Source: Chromera velia (taxonomy: Eukaryota; Sar; Chromeraceae). Taken from it: a stretch of DNA of 51,984 nt. Made by a program: the position numbers and the translations under genes. The stretch is from positions 10,001 to 61,984 of the forward strand of contig JAHBMJ010005700.1 of the NCBI GenBank assembly GCA_018398765.1, in the 5' to 3' direction. A model generated the notes under the pieces. It had not been told where the DNA came from. It saw only the letters and a list, made by a program, of their open reading frames with translations, and searched no databases. Shown here piece after piece: positions 1-11,937 of the stretch; the first letter of the stretch is position 1; each line of letters opens with the position of its first letter.

Positions 1-389
1 TGTCGCGAAAGAAAAAAAGAAGAATCACATAGTCTGTCTATTTGTCAGTCTGTCTGTCGGTCACTGAATCAGAAAGAAAAAAAAGTGGGAAAAGGATCCG
101 TACACCGTATCCAGCTGCTTGCCTGTCCGCCTGTTTGTCTGCCTCTCCTCAGGGCCACACAGATTGTCTTCTATCCCGTTTGGCTCCTAAAGCTTGCGTT
201 GTGATTTGGGAGTATTCCCTCTCACCTCCATGGAGACAGCTCGACGGAGTGTGTGGCTGTCGTCACGTCCATTCAAAACAATGAATCATTCAAGTGAATA
301 CAACTTTGAGAAATTGAGAAAATCAGTGCCATCACTCAGTCCCTTCCGTCCCTCCCTCCCTCCCTGACTGACTGAATCTTTGCCTGCAG

Positions 390-623
390 GTCGGCCTGCG
401 AGTCCGTCAAGTTGCCGAAGTCGTGGCCCTCCTCTCCGCTCTGCTTGCTACAACGATCATGATCAGTGGACCTCTGGGGATTTTTCTTTGTAGTCTTCGG
501 AACGGCACAGCAGGGGTGGGAACGGGGGTCGCGGTCTTCGTTGTGGTCTACCTGAGTGTGTTCGCCCTCCTGGGGTACACACAGGCCCTCGTGACGGTGG
601 CACAAGGATTTGGGTGGCTTTAG
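390..623 (+). CDS. C-terminal exon of a multipass membrane protein (partial)
   Basis: A tttgcctgcag acceptor ends at 389 and the frame is open from 390 to a TAG at 623, giving about 77 residues. The translation has two strongly hydrophobic stretches: one rich in Ala/Leu around VALLSALLATTIMISG, and one Val/Phe-rich around VAVFVVVYLSVFALLG. A short basic stretch, GLRVRQ, precedes them. This is the typical end of a polytopic membrane protein. An earlier exon may lie after the AG at 151-152, where one frame reads TQIVFYPVWLLK, but I could not match its splice phase to this exon. The rest of the gene lies upstream of the window. The family is not recognised. The complementary strand is also open here, but its product is low-complexity and polar. 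Confidence 0.5.
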   Translation, partial: VGLRVRQVAEVVALLSALLATTIMISGPLGIFLCSLRNGTAGVGTGVAVFVVVYLSVFALLGYTQALVTVAQGFGWL

Positions 624-3531
624 CTGCTTGGCATGCAGCCAGGGGCTATTCAATTCTCGCATTATCAGTGGGAAACGGATTTTTGAGATCTTTTTGCTTC
701 CGTTTCCCCGTGTTTCACTAGGTGTTTCAGACCAATTTTTGAATACGTGCGTAGGTACGTGACAATGTATATGTCAGCACGGTGGCATCACCAGCGCGCG
801 GAGGTAGCAGCAGTGCGTTGAAAGTAGCCTGGGGCAGACGCAGAGGCCTCACTGCCGCCTCAGAAGTGATGCGGAGGTTTGAGCTAGGATTTCATTTTTT
901 AACTTCATTCCTGGGGAATTCAAAAGTTCGATCAGTGCATAAGCAAAAATATTTTTTTCGTGTAAAGCCATATAGAGAAAAACTAGTCATAAACTGACTT
1001 ATAATTTATTTTATATACCTTGTTTAACTTTGAATATATAAACCTAGTTTACTAGTTTTCAACTTACGTATATCTAGACGTATGTTAAGAATTATATATC
1101 ATTTTTTTTTAAATCAATTCTTATGCTCAATAGGCTTAATAAAAGATATGCCAGTGCATGACATGGACTGCCAGGAGCTTGGCTCCAGCAGCTTAGTCAT
1201 TCATTCATTTATTCATTCATGAAATACCTAGTGAAATACGTTCCCAAATTTTAATGCAAAACTGCGCTAGCATCAATAGACAAATTGAACTAAGCTTTAA
1301 TTGAATCATCGTTCCTGCTTGGAAGCATTATACAATGTAACTAATATAAACCTATAGATATATGACTCGGAACTGCTGCTGCTGATGATGATGATGATGA
1401 TGATGATGATTAAAGGTTAAATCTTAGATCCAGCGACACCAGATCCTATGTCACTAACAAGGCTTTGAGGACAGCCCAGAGCATACATTAATGGGGGGAG
1501 GGGGTGGATGAGGAAGCCTGCATGCCAATCGGAACGATTCTACATAATGAGCCCTTTTGAGATAGTCGGCTAGCGCTTTAGAACCGCTTCTAGGCAGGAT
1601 CGTACACAACGGTAATACCATCTCCTTCATTTTCTTCTCATTATCAGAAGTGCCCCTCCCTGTAGCACTCTCAAGTTAGAGTCTTAACACGTTGTGCGAT
1701 CTGTATTCTTATGTCAATGGGCGCTCTCTGTTTTATAATGTCGTACAGTTCTTTTAGCCTGCTTCGCTCCTTCAAAAAGTTTTTTGAGTCCTTACATTCC
1801 ATCAGGACATGAACTTCATCTTTGATCACACGTGAGGGGGACAAACAACTGATATACCATAATAAGTTATTCATAACCATATGGTTAGACCGTTAAAGTA
1901 AAACGACTTACTATTGAAGTAGCTATTGAAATTAGTCTATAGACTCTATACTATAAACAAGACGGTTGGACCGTTCATTTAAGTTATAAAAAGCTGAGCG
2001 CACAAACAAAAAAAAAAGACTCATAGATTGATGAAACCTTGGATTAAACTTCTCTCTCCCAAAAGAAAATGTGTAGAGAAGTTGCGCAGCCTAACCTAGC
2101 TGGTGTGTCGTACTTGCATAATGCTAAACTTCTCCGGCATCGATGAAGTCACCAAACATCCGTCGGCCCCATATTCATTCATGTCATCGCACTCGACGCA
2201 CTGCCTGTCACGTACAGCCTGTGAGAGACGATCAAGACGGAGCGTTATGTTTTCACCCTGCATGTGTCTCTTTCTTCACTCCAATTCTTACCTCTCCTGT
2301 CGGTGTACTTGGAGGCACAAAAAAGCATGCGTATGTGCAAGCCTGCTGCGACGGGAAAAGCAAGCAAGAATACGCACAACACCAAGAGCACATGCACAAC
2401 TGTATGCACGGACCAAAAAAGAATCTGAATCGTGCGTGCACAAACGGAAGTCACCACATCATGCCGTCGATTGGTCAAGCGTTCATCCATGCATGCTCCT
2501 TGTCGATCGACACAGTTACATAGATGGGGAAGACCTGCACGGTTGCTTGCTTCAATGTGTATGATACAGGGGCGATGCAGGGGTGGGGCGCGAGAGAAGG
2601 AGAGTGAATGCGAAACGGCAACATCTGTCGCTCTCGTTTTTGGTCTGATGCGGGTCAGTGCTTCACTGATCAGGCCACGGGACGCTGAGAGCATGAAATA
2701 CCATGCACTGACAGGCTCCCATGCAGCCTAAAGGTTCATGAACGCACTGGCAGCAGACCCATGAATGCAGTTCGATTATTGCATTCAAAGTCCAGAGGCT
2801 CTTCTCTGATTCCTACATCTACAGCGTCGGTTCCGAGAAACCGAAAAAAAAATATCAATCATCAGAACGAAAATTTAAACGAAAAACGCAGACAGGCCGA
2901 CTCGGAACGAGAGACGAAAAAAGACCTAATGAGTAAGGGACCGAAAACCTTTCATTCATTCATTCATTCATTCATTCACTCATTCATTCAACCTTCTGAT
3001 GGAATCGAATCGACTGTTCTGTTCATTCATTACAGTAAGCACATCGATCCCCAGCAGCGCGACTCGACTCGAGTCGATCAGCATGTATGCAGACAACCTC
3101 TTCTTCAGAAAAACCAACAGAGAACAAAGTTCTTTCCGCCTAGTACTCTGATCGGAGAAGAAGAAGGAAGGAAGGAAGAAAGGAAGGAAGACGCATCCAA
3201 TTCATGAAGCCACATTCACACCCACCTTGCTGTGCTCTCTTTCTTTCATTCTCCCCATCTTCCTCTCTTGGTTTCGCTGTATGGCGGGAGGGAGGGGTTG
3301 AATGCGAGCAGTCCTTTCGGTCACTCTCTTTCTGTCTCTTTCTCTTTCTCTTTCTCTTTCTCTCTCTTTCTCCCTCCTCTGTTTCCTTCTTCTCCTTCAA
3401 CAAGTTCTTCTTGCAGACTCTCCCCAATGCCTCTCTCCGCGTATACACACATTCATTCATTCATTCATTCACTACCTGTGCATTGCCAGAAACACCCTCA
3501 ACCAGCCTGCCTGGTTTACACAGTGCTCTAG
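624..3531. other. Intergenic region with no supported gene apart from a LINE remnant
   Basis: About 2.9 kb between the membrane-protein tail and the 3' end of the permease gene. The part from 1000 to 2040 is AT-rich and contains the LINE fragment listed separately. The part from 2100 to 2760 is open in several frames on both strands at once, with no conserved-looking protein. Simple repeats occur at 2951-2990 (ATTC) and in the pyrimidine-rich tract 3303-3375. The tract downstream of 3200 probably includes the 3' UTR of the permease gene. Confidence 0.5.
1376..1880 (-). mobile_element. 5'-truncated LINE (non-LTR retrotransposon) 3' end, copy 1
   Basis: On the minus strand an open frame (1880-1671) encodes a basic stretch containing DEVHVLMEC and ERSRLKELYDIIKQ. 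This matches the frame and wording of the copy at 13.0-13.9 kb, where an upstream CLCNKC completes a CxxC...H...C pattern. That pattern is typical of the cysteine-rich C-terminus of LINE reverse transcriptases. Downstream in the same orientation follows a shared 3' UTR (around 1640-1420: agaagcggttctaaagcgct-like and gcatgcaggcttcc). The copy ends in an (ATC)n microsatellite at 1410-1376, as expected of LINE families with microsatellite tails. The 5' part is absent, the usual result of incomplete target-primed reverse transcription. Confidence 0.7.
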
Positions 3532-6500
3532 CTATCCTTCCAGATCCTTCTCTCTTTCAGTCTCTGTCTCTGAGACGGACTCTGAGTTCCCACTTTCTTT
3601 TCCAATGCACCCCGTCTCGTCCTTTCCACTCTCCACTTGATACATCTCCTCATACTCAGAATCTCCTCCCAAAACTTCAGGTAGTCGCATGGGGGAGTCT
3701 TGTTGCGCAAATTTCAGCCAAGTGGGCCTTCTCTTTCCTGATCGAAGCCCCGCAGGACAGAACTCGCTTTCTTCAATAGGACCTACAAGCGAGGTGTCAA
3801 GACAAGCACGAAGACCTGTAGGTTGACGCTCTATCAAACCAGTCCCACCTGTGAACTTTTCTGCCTCTGCTTTCTCTTCCTCTCCCTCTCCCTCCGCGTC
3901 TTCATTGAGTGCGACCACAAGGCTCCGAACTCCGGCAGCTTCACCCTCATCTCCCTCCTGGGAGTGTGATTCCTTTTCCATGCCTCTTTGCCCCCCCCCT
4001 TCCAGGTCTTCTGTCTGATTTTTCTGGTCCTCTTTCTTTGCCCACCGTTGCATCAGGACGCTCAGACCGATGTACAGAGGCGCTGCGAGGGCCCCGGCAG
4101 GAAGGGGGGCAAAGAAAACCTCAAGAACGTTTGCGACTACCAGTGAAATGAAGATCAGGTTCGTGACCCCCCACGTGGCGGACATGGCCCAGTTGTGTCT
4201 GCCGTCTCTGTGGGCAGAGAACTCCTCGTCCATCCGCATGCGCGGGAGCACAAAGGTGTCGCAGAAAATTGAGACACCAACCGGCATCAGAATCAAACCA
4301 AAAAAAGAAATAACGGACAAAAGTCGGCTTACAAGACCCGGGAACAACCCTGCTACAGTTGCCACTACCCCCACACCCAACGTGACTGCCCACGTAGGCG
4401 ATTTGGGAAACAGAGACTGCACAGCGAGGCCTGCTGCGTACAGGAGAGGATTTGCAGTGCTCCAACCAGCCAACAGAATGAGGAGCAGTCCAGGAATACC
4501 CACGACAAGCTCGGCCATCGGTCCAGCAGCAATCTGCATTCAACCACGAAGAAACGCCAGTACAAGTCGGTTAACCATGCTGACGGTGTACAAAAGAGGG
4601 AGGAACATGGGAAGGGCATAGATACATAATTCAGAGAGGCACACACGCACGCACGCACGCACTGGTAGAAAAGATGTCGCAATGATCTGGAAACTGTCAG
4701 AGTGCGCAGGCAGGCAAAGTTTAACGAAGCAGCAAGCATGCTTATTTTCCTTCCAACTCAACGTGCACGAGGGGGCACATGCACGAGCACCAATTATGAG
4801 TATCGGTGTGATCGACAGATTTAGTGGGAGAAGATTCCGTGTGGCTTGCAAGGTATTGAAAGGAATCTTTAGGAATTGAAGGGAAGCTCCGGGAAGATAG
4901 AGACCCACGTACCGCTGTGTTGGCCGGATCTCTCTGCAGTTGCACTGCGTACATCATACCCGCGATCAGCCAGGTGACGTAGTGTCCCAAAACCATCCCG
5001 AGAGAGGAGGTCCAGGCTGCGTTTGAGTCTCTGGCAAATCGGAGCACTGAGAGGTCCCCCTGGCCTATGTGGAGGAATAGATCTGCAAACCTGCAGGCAG
5101 GCAGGCAGGCAGGCAGGCCAGAGGAACGTTCGGGGGGCAAGTTCGATCAACGGGGGCCGGGAGGAATTCAGATGCCAGTGCACTGAGCCAGGAAGGGCAA
5201 AGAAGGAATACTTACATACTCCTATGGAGAGTTTCCTCTTGGAAGCAAGATTCAAATGTTGATCGAGAGACGGAAAGGGAAGGCCAGATCGAGTGATCAA
5301 AACGAGGAGGAAAGGGAGAAGAGAGACAAGGACCTCGCGAGAAAAAGAATCGAATGTTTCGATCATGCAGCTACATGATGGATCGATGTGACACAACACG
5401 CACGCTTTCTCCAGACACAACACAGCCCCATGCTCCTTTACCCCCCTCACGCCCTCTCCTCTTCACTCTCCGTTTCCTCACTCGCTGACTGACTGACCAT
5501 GAAAAACAGATACAATGTGCCAGCTCAAATTTGGCAAACCCCTTCATGTTGACCCCTGTCCAGACCTGAGTCCTGGCCACCTCCCAGAAGGAGGCCAGGG
5601 AGTCGATGTGCAGCATCCGCACAACGTTCACACCAGCAAGGACGACAACCACGTAGATGTAAGGGGTCACCGCCATCGCGAAGATGCTCACAATTCTGAG
5701 AAGACAGATGCAGATGCACATTAATGCGGATATCTATATGGACGCAGCGTATGTAACTAAAACCTGCCACCATCGGCACCGATGCTTCCATCGCTGGCAC
5801 ACGCAAAGGGGTGAAACTGACGAGGAATACAAACCGCCTTGCTGCCCAAAACATCCGCACTCCCGATCTGACGCTCACGCATCTCTCCGAATTTGAGCCG
5901 GAGAGGGGGGAAAAAATGGAGAGACAGAGGGAGCAAGAGGTTCGAGGGGTGGAAACCACGGCACTCACCCGTATCCGAACGCAGCAACAAGGGAAGTGAC
6001 TGCTCCGACGACCGCGCACACAACCACCCACTCCCAGGTTGACGGCAGGATCTCCTCGAGTCCTGGCATGGGCACTTCAAGCAGGGCTCCAACAGCGCTC
6101 GCGGAGACCGAGAACATCGCACCCGTGATCACAGCGAACGCAAGTGCGGAGATCCAGTTGTACACCCACAGAAATCGTCGCCCCGCAATGCGCTCGAGCG
6201 TGTAGTAAAGCGTGAGCCTTTTTTTCACCTGCACGCAGAGGAAAGGCACACATGTATATCTCTGAGAAGCACTTGTTGTGCCCAACAATCACGAAAATGC
6301 TGGATGTATCCAGGTATCAGGGCATGCAGGCAAGCATGCAAAAATCTACAGCGGTCAAGAATCACATGACGCAACAGGTGCCTACGCACACAAGCTAGCT
6401 AGGTGACTGACCGCAACGGGAGCACACAGAAAACGCCAGCTCAAGGTTGCCAGTACGCTGCCGACCAACAGGCCTATGAAAGCATCCGTAGCGCTGGCCC

Positions 6501-6696
6501 CGTGGACCGCGAAGAGAGGACCTATGGTGAACTCAGGTGCAGCAATGTGACGAGAGGAGAAGAGGGCGGCAAAATTCAGCCAGGATTTCAAGCCAGAACG
6601 AGGGACCGGCTCTCTCTCATGCTGATCTTCACACTTGCCGCAGATCACGCGGTGTGCTGCCTGAATCGCCTTTCTACTCAGGTTTCCTCCTTTCAT
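3532..6696 (-). CDS. NCS1-type nucleobase/purine-cytosine permease family transporter
   Basis: Five exons: 6696-6412, 6228-5969, 5695-5514, 5082-4913 and 4533-3532. All four junctions agree in phase and give 631 residues plus stop. The protein is polytopic. Diagnostic stretches are SRHIAAPEFTIGPLFA in exon 1, LCAPVA/VKKRLTLYY across the first junction, HIGQGDLSVLRFA in exon 4 and GWSTANPLLYAAGLA in exon 5. This is the wording of the NCS1 purine/cytosine/uracil/thiamine/allantoin permease family, close to prokaryotic members. The likely role is cation-coupled import of a nucleobase or related ring compound at a membrane; the substrate cannot be read from sequence. The start at 6696 follows a possible acceptor, so an upstream 5' UTR exon is possible. 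Odd feature: after the last membrane span there is a polar, acidic tail of roughly 170 residues, absent from typical family members. The gene diverges from the secreted-protein gene at 7624. Confidence 0.82.
5096..5119. repeat. (CAGG)n microsatellite beside a permease splice acceptor
   Basis: About six copies of a four-base unit (CCTG on the sense strand of the permease) lie just upstream of the tttgcag acceptor of exon 4 (exon begins at 5082). Confidence 0.8.
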
Positions 6697-7623
6697 TCTG
6701 CAACGTTAAAATGCACCCGCGCGTCTCTGCCTTTCGAGGGGCAAACAGAATCGAAACCAAAAGAGCACTTTCAACCTGCAGGAGCGCCCGTTCTGCAAGT
6801 TCTGGTCTGCACGGGTCTTTCTTCACCTGTCTGCCAGAAAATTTCTCTCCGACAATTAAAGACTGACTGAAGGCGTTTCCTTTGGCTGCATGAAGCAAAT
6901 TAATTAAAATAGACGGGCGCCAAATCAATTAAATTGACACGATCGAAGAAAGACTCATGCATGCATGCATGCGCATTCTGGAATTCTCGCGCGACTCAGT
7001 GCGGCATGCGGGCATCGGCCGATATATGGCCGCGCGGATCCGCGCGCGGGGGCCGGCCGGCGCGGGGCATAGACGGCCCATGCATGCATGCACACGCCGC
7101 GCGGCGCCGCGCGGGCGCGGGGCGGGTCCCGCGCCGATCGGGGCGCGGGTCACGCATTGACCAGCTTTTTGCTTCACGCAAAAAGTGACTGCGTGCATCT
7201 GGTGGAGACTCGAAAAATGTCTCGATACACAGTGTCGATCTCTGAGGAAGTTCGATCAGAGGAACATTGAGGAACACATATTCAAGGACCTAGCTATTAT
7301 ATAATATAAATAGAATGAGATGTATCCATTTTGTTGGCTTTAACGGCTCCTGCTTCTTCCGTACGCCATTGCTGAATACATCCAGCTTGAAGGATTATAG
7401 AGAAGTAGACGGATTCGTGAACCGAGAGACGGAAGACGAAGTTGACACGTACACGTGCGTAGAATCTCCCATACGACGCTCCGTTTCGCACGCACGGTTT
7501 GCTTGATTTGGTGCTGGCTTAATTTTCCCTTACTTGGACGCACGAGGAGTCAGGCCCGCTCGAGTATCTTCTGTTCCTCCCGTCTCTTTTGACGGTTCGA
7601 TTCCTGCAAGATATCTGAAGAAG
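6697..7623. promoter_or_regulatory. Divergent promoter region with CpG-rich palindromes and TGCATGCA repeats
   Basis: This 0.9-kb gap separates the start of the minus-strand permease from the start of the plus-strand secreted protein. It holds two TGCATGCATGCA-like runs (about 6957-6972 and 7080-7092). Between and after them is a strongly GC/CpG-rich block (about 7010-7155). The block contains perfect palindromes such as CGCGCGGATCCGCGCG (near 7033) and CCGCGCGGCGCCGCGCGG (near 7097). TGCATGCA is a known ApiAP2 target in apicomplexans; a regulatory role here is inference from position and recurrence. Confidence 0.5.
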
Positions 7624-10049
7624 ATGAAGCTGAGTCTCGGCCTGCTCGTGGCTTGCCTCTTGGTCAGAGTGCTCCCTGAAACCTCTTCTGCTCCCATCTT
7701 TTTTTGCAAACCAGTGTGCGGGTTTACGAGAAAAAATGAACTGAAGCAGCTGCCGCTTTTGCTGTCGGATAATGTCGGATAGGAGACGGAATCCCAGATA
7801 TGCACTTACACGCATGTTGATCCAAAGAGCTGCTCCTGTCTAGCTGTCCGTCCATTGACCCGTCTCCTCTCCTCGGGAGCGTGATTCTCTGCTGTGGGGA
7901 CGATATGCAAGGCTGTTTCTTGCTATTTTCGCGTGCATGCTTGTACTCATGAGTTTGCGTGGACGTATGGATGCAGGCCGTCTCCGGTTTGTCTTTCGAC
8001 CGGACAAGGAAGGATTCCCGGGCCCGTAACAGCAGCAACAGCCCCAGTCTGACGGGATGCGAGTCGATCAAATGTGGGGAGGACGTCCCCTGTCCGTCTC
8101 CTGGAATTCTGGAGTTGAAGGAAGGATCCTGCTGTCCTGTGTGCTGGTCGGTCTTTTTCGTGGAAGTATTAAAAACACAAGATGAATTACGTGGATGGCA
8201 GGCATAGCCGTGCCCTTATCGGTATTGATGCATGGGTTCAGCTGCTCTGCGTGTGGGTCGATCTGTGCGTTGTTGGGTGTTGTTCTTGGTTAGATCAGTC
8301 GGTGGTGCTTTGGGGGGTCTCTCGTTTGTTTGTTTGTGTGATGGCCCCGCGGCGCCCCGAGGAGTCTCTTCTCTTCTCAGCAGCAGACGACATTCTTGTG
8401 CAGCTTCAGTCCTTCCTTTAGGTCTCCCCTCAGGAAATCGAGAGCCCGACTTCCTTCACCGGGGTATTTCATGGCCTCATGTAGTTTCAGAGGGATGATT
8501 AGAAAGAAAATGTCACAAAAAAAGAGTTTGGAGGGCGCACGTCAATTTTGATAAGGCGACAATGGAAAAGAGATCTATCGGCAACCTCATCCGATTGAAT
8601 GCATTCTTATGGCTGGCTTTCTTTTCGTCCTCCCATGCAGGTACGAACACATCGCATATCGAAACCGCGACAAGGAGGAACCCGAAGCAGCACCCTCCCC
8701 GGCCCCGGAAGTGGAAACCCCAGTCGGTCAGTCACTACTCGATCGAAGAGTTGGATGGATTCATGAGGGAATTGAGTCGGCTGTTGATGGAATGGTTGTA
8801 TGCGTGGTGAATGAGTTGCGAAATCCATTGTCCAAACGTGAAATTTCTGCTCTCAGAAAGGAAATTCTGCAGAACCTCGCTCCTTTGGGGAAGTCAGAAA
8901 AGTGCCTCCCTGCGCGTGTTCGGTTTTTGCATCTTGTGACGGAAAATTCATTCTGTGACTAAGTCTGCCTGCCTGCGTCTTTGTCTGTATACCCCCGGCA
9001 ATAGGTATTCTCCCATGTGATTATTTTTCTCTGTGTCCCTCATGCACGCCACACAGTCACTCTATTGGCATTTTTGTCCGTAGTTGTGTCTATCCTTCAT
9101 TTGGCGGGAAGGATCAGGAAGGAGGAGAAGACAAGAAAAAGCAACGTCTCGATTGAATGGCATCATGTTGCTTCCTCTTGGTTGTTGGACTTCTTCTTTC
9201 TTTGCGGATATTTTACGCATGCGCCCACTTCAGATCCTTCTTCTGCCATCTTTGTGTTGTGTACGTCTCAAAGTGATCTGAAATGAAGGAACAAAAGCCG
9301 TTCATTCTCGTGAACTTTTCTGCAGTCGGACCGGAGACGGAACCCTCCCCTACCCCGTGAACGAGTGGCCTGCCCTCCCCGCAGGTCAGGCGGTCAACAT
9401 AACGCCCTGGTGATTGATTAGTTTTTTTTGTTGGAAGAGCGTGCGTTCCTGGAGAGGCTATTGCAAGTATCCCCAAGTTTTCCCTTTTTCTGTCCACCGT
9501 CACGGTGCTCGATCTTCCGAGTCCACCTTATTGGTTGAGCTGTCAGCCTTCTGTCCGGGATCCCGCCCCCCGTACTGCCAGCGATGCCTTGCATGTGTGT
9601 AGGTATCCCAGAGATCTTAAGGTGGACGTCAGCTTTATTCAGACCAGTGTGATCCAGCCTGAATACAATTAATTCCTTTTGAGCCTGATTGAACCTACTC
9701 GATGGGGCTCTCTACCTCCCTCTGCCTTCTCTCACCGCATCCTCATGTATTGGTCTCTTTGTCTTTTCCTCTTTCCATGTCCATCTGTTTATTTATCAGC
9801 CTCTCCATCGAGACCCTTGCTGGTAGAGCGTGTTTTGTCTATTTCCCTTTACCTATCTCGGTGTGTCTGCCTGTCTGCAGCTCTCGCCTGTTGAGTCATT
9901 TTTGTTGCTCTCCTTGTGTCTCTTCTTCCTGCCTGCAGAGGATGCATGAGGACTGCAGAAACTCTCACGAGTGCTTCAAAAATCGAACCTGCCCAGACCT
10001 GCAAGGATGTCAAACCTCCCTGAGACCAATTTGTGCAGCTCCGTGTTGA
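7624..10049 (+). CDS. Secreted cysteine-rich protein with a VWC-like CCPVCW motif
   Basis: Six exons: 7624-7713, 7977-8146, 8641-8726, 9326-9356, 9603-9648 and 9939-10049. All five junctions agree in phase and give a 177-residue protein. It starts MKLSLGLLVACLLV, a clear signal peptide. Exon 2 carries a cysteine cluster (CESIKC, then DVPCPSP, then SCCPVCW) resembling the end of a von Willebrand factor type C module. Exons 3-4 form a Pro/Glu linker (PSPAPEVETPV then GPETEPSPTP). The last exon has seven cysteines (HEDCRNSHEC, RTCPDLQGC, PICAAPC) and ends in the final cysteine. The even cysteine spacing suggests disulfide-stabilised extracellular domains. The function is not known. Microexon 4 is only 31 nt and is the least certain part, although its linker wording matches exon 3. 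Exon 1 could end slightly further downstream. Introns hold no other gene that I can see. Confidence 0.68.
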
Positions 10050-11174
10050 CAGAGAGTCCAAGACTGGGAATTAGAAATCGGAGAACAGAAACACGCCACA
10101 GATTTGTCCTAGGATCTGTTAGTCTTCGACTCGATCTTCACGTTGCTCGTCGGGTTGACCTTGGGCTCTGGCATTCTTATTGCATAAATGATTTAAGGTC
10201 TGAAGAAAAGGTCTTAAAATACATTAAATTTTCCATGATTGACATTGATTATGTTCAGGACCAACTTGAAGCGTCTTCCTAGGCGTCTTCTTTCTAGTAT
10301 GTTCTACTATAGTGAGTGCCTTGAATTTTAAGTCCCTTCTTTAGTGTGATCAGCTTTAGGATCAACTTCAATGCAATATTCTGTACCAAATCAACCGGAA
10401 CTAGCATTTTGAATAACACATATATTCTATAACATGCTAGATAAGTTGATTAGGGGCTTCGTCCAATGTATCAAATCGATTGACCGTGCTCTACCCCAGG
10501 CGGTGTGGAATGAGTGCTTCGCTGGCTTGTGTGAACCCTTCGTTAAGACAGTGAAATGTACACAGTACGGTTAGGAGTAACGATAGTAGGATGCGGCCGC
10601 CCGGGTTACCAATTTCACGGTTACGGTAGTAGTTTTTAGTACTATGACCATGGTAGTGGTAGGATTGCATATTTTTCCTAATACTAGTGATCTTCAAACC
10701 TGTTTTATCTAGTTTTACCATCAAATCTACAATTAACAAAGGCTACAGAGTAAACACCATTGTTATATCAATGTTACTAAACTCTTAGATCAATCTGAGA
10801 TAATAATCATAATATCAGAGATATTACTCTATCACTATAAATGATAACATTATGTCATAATTATAATGCTGTAGTACCTTGCCAATTATTCAACTGTGTG
10901 ATGAAACATATCATGAATGCGAGCTCACTTAGTGAGGCCTGCCAGTGACGTACTGATTGATTGATTGATCCAGCGGAGTCCAACGAAAATGCGACCTAGG
11001 GGGGTGACTAGGGGGGAGGTGTGTCGCTGCCTCCCCACCCAGACTTCGGGCGGTCAACCCTAAATGAACGCGTGGTTTGCCTCTTCCAGCCGGGGGGGAA
11101 ACACATAATAAAAAAAAGAAGAACGAAGAGAGGAACAAAAGAAAAAAGATTGTCTCTCTTCGTGTGTGTGTATA

Positions 11175-11233
<59 letters not shown>

Positions 11234-11440
11234 GCGTGTGTGTGTGTGTGTGAGTGACAGAGAGCGAGGATGGTCGTCAACCCGGCCCTCACAGGCATAC
11301 ACAAACAAAGACAAAATCAAGATGTGAGCAAGGGAGAATGAGGCCTGGACGTGTAGACGGAAGGCTCCCTTCCAGTCAGCTTGAGCAAGGGGAATAGAGA
11401 TGGAGACTGACGAAGCTGAGAGAGTCTCTTTTCGTATGTT

Positions 11441-11471
<31 letters not shown>

Positions 11472-11565
11472 GTGTGTGTGTGTGTCACCATGTGTGTGTG
11501 TGTATGTATGAGAGAGAGAGAGAGAGAAAGAGAACAACCCACTTCGCCTCAAGCGCCCCTGCAGC
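10050..11565. other. Intergenic, AT-rich then microsatellite-rich
   Basis: No supported gene. 10280-10930 is AT-rich with a short motif block at 10600-10665 that recurs near 12320. Simple repeats follow: (TG)n at 11163-11252, then (TG)n and (GA)n at 11439-11530. Open frames across these tracts are repeat translations. Confidence 0.5.
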
Positions 11566-11937
11566 TCAAACGCCCCCCCTCCCTCCTCGGGAGGTGGTGT
11601 ACGGGATTCGAGAAGACGCCTCTCCGCACTTTGCCACATGGGAGACAAAGGTTCCAATTTTGTGGTCCAGCAAAAAAGGCTGAGCATCTGGGTTTTTCAA
11701 CAGACAACGCGCACAGAAAAGGAGGAAGAACTTCTGGCTGTTCGGAGGGACGTATGGGGGAACAGTTTTCTTTGGAGTTCCAAACTGCTCCACAAATTCG
11801 GCCGTCTCCATCATGCCGAAGTCTCGAGGGGCGAGGGCAGCCTCAACATAGTCGGGACGGCTTGCAATGCCATTCCTGAGCCTCTGTGCCAAAAGGTCAA
11901 CAACTGACTCAGTTCTCGGCTGAGTCGGCTCGGCCAT
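11566..11937 (-). CDS. Unknown 123-residue protein
   Basis: An uninterrupted frame on the minus strand from ATG at 11937 (MAEPTQPRTESVV) to TGA at 11566. A pyrimidine-rich acceptor (ctctcag) lies 10 bases upstream of the ATG, so there is probably a non-coding 5' exon near 12010-12120. The composition looks like a folded soluble protein. It has an N-terminal amphipathic part (DLLAQRLRNGI), a DFGMMETAEFVEQFG segment, then SQKFFLLFCARCLLKNPDAQ and a Cys-containing end. The last residues (SRGGRGG) look less protein-like. A donor GTACAC after SSRIP could lead to a further exon, so the C-terminus is uncertain. No family is recognised. Confidence 0.5.
   Translation of the reverse strand: MAEPTQPRTESVVDLLAQRLRNGIASRPDYVEAALAPRDFGMMETAEFVEQFGTPKKTVPPYVPPNSQKFFLLFCARCLLKNPDAQPFLLDHKIGTFVSHVAKCGEASSRIPYTTSRGGRGGV

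Noticed and set aside
2103..2731. Overlapping open frames of 100-150 residues on both strands
   Set aside because: Several frames are open together, the compositions are implausible, and there is no splice or family support.
3204..3779. 191-codon plus-strand frame
   Set aside because: It runs through pyrimidine microsatellites and antisense to the permease tail; Phe/Ser/Leu repeat translation.
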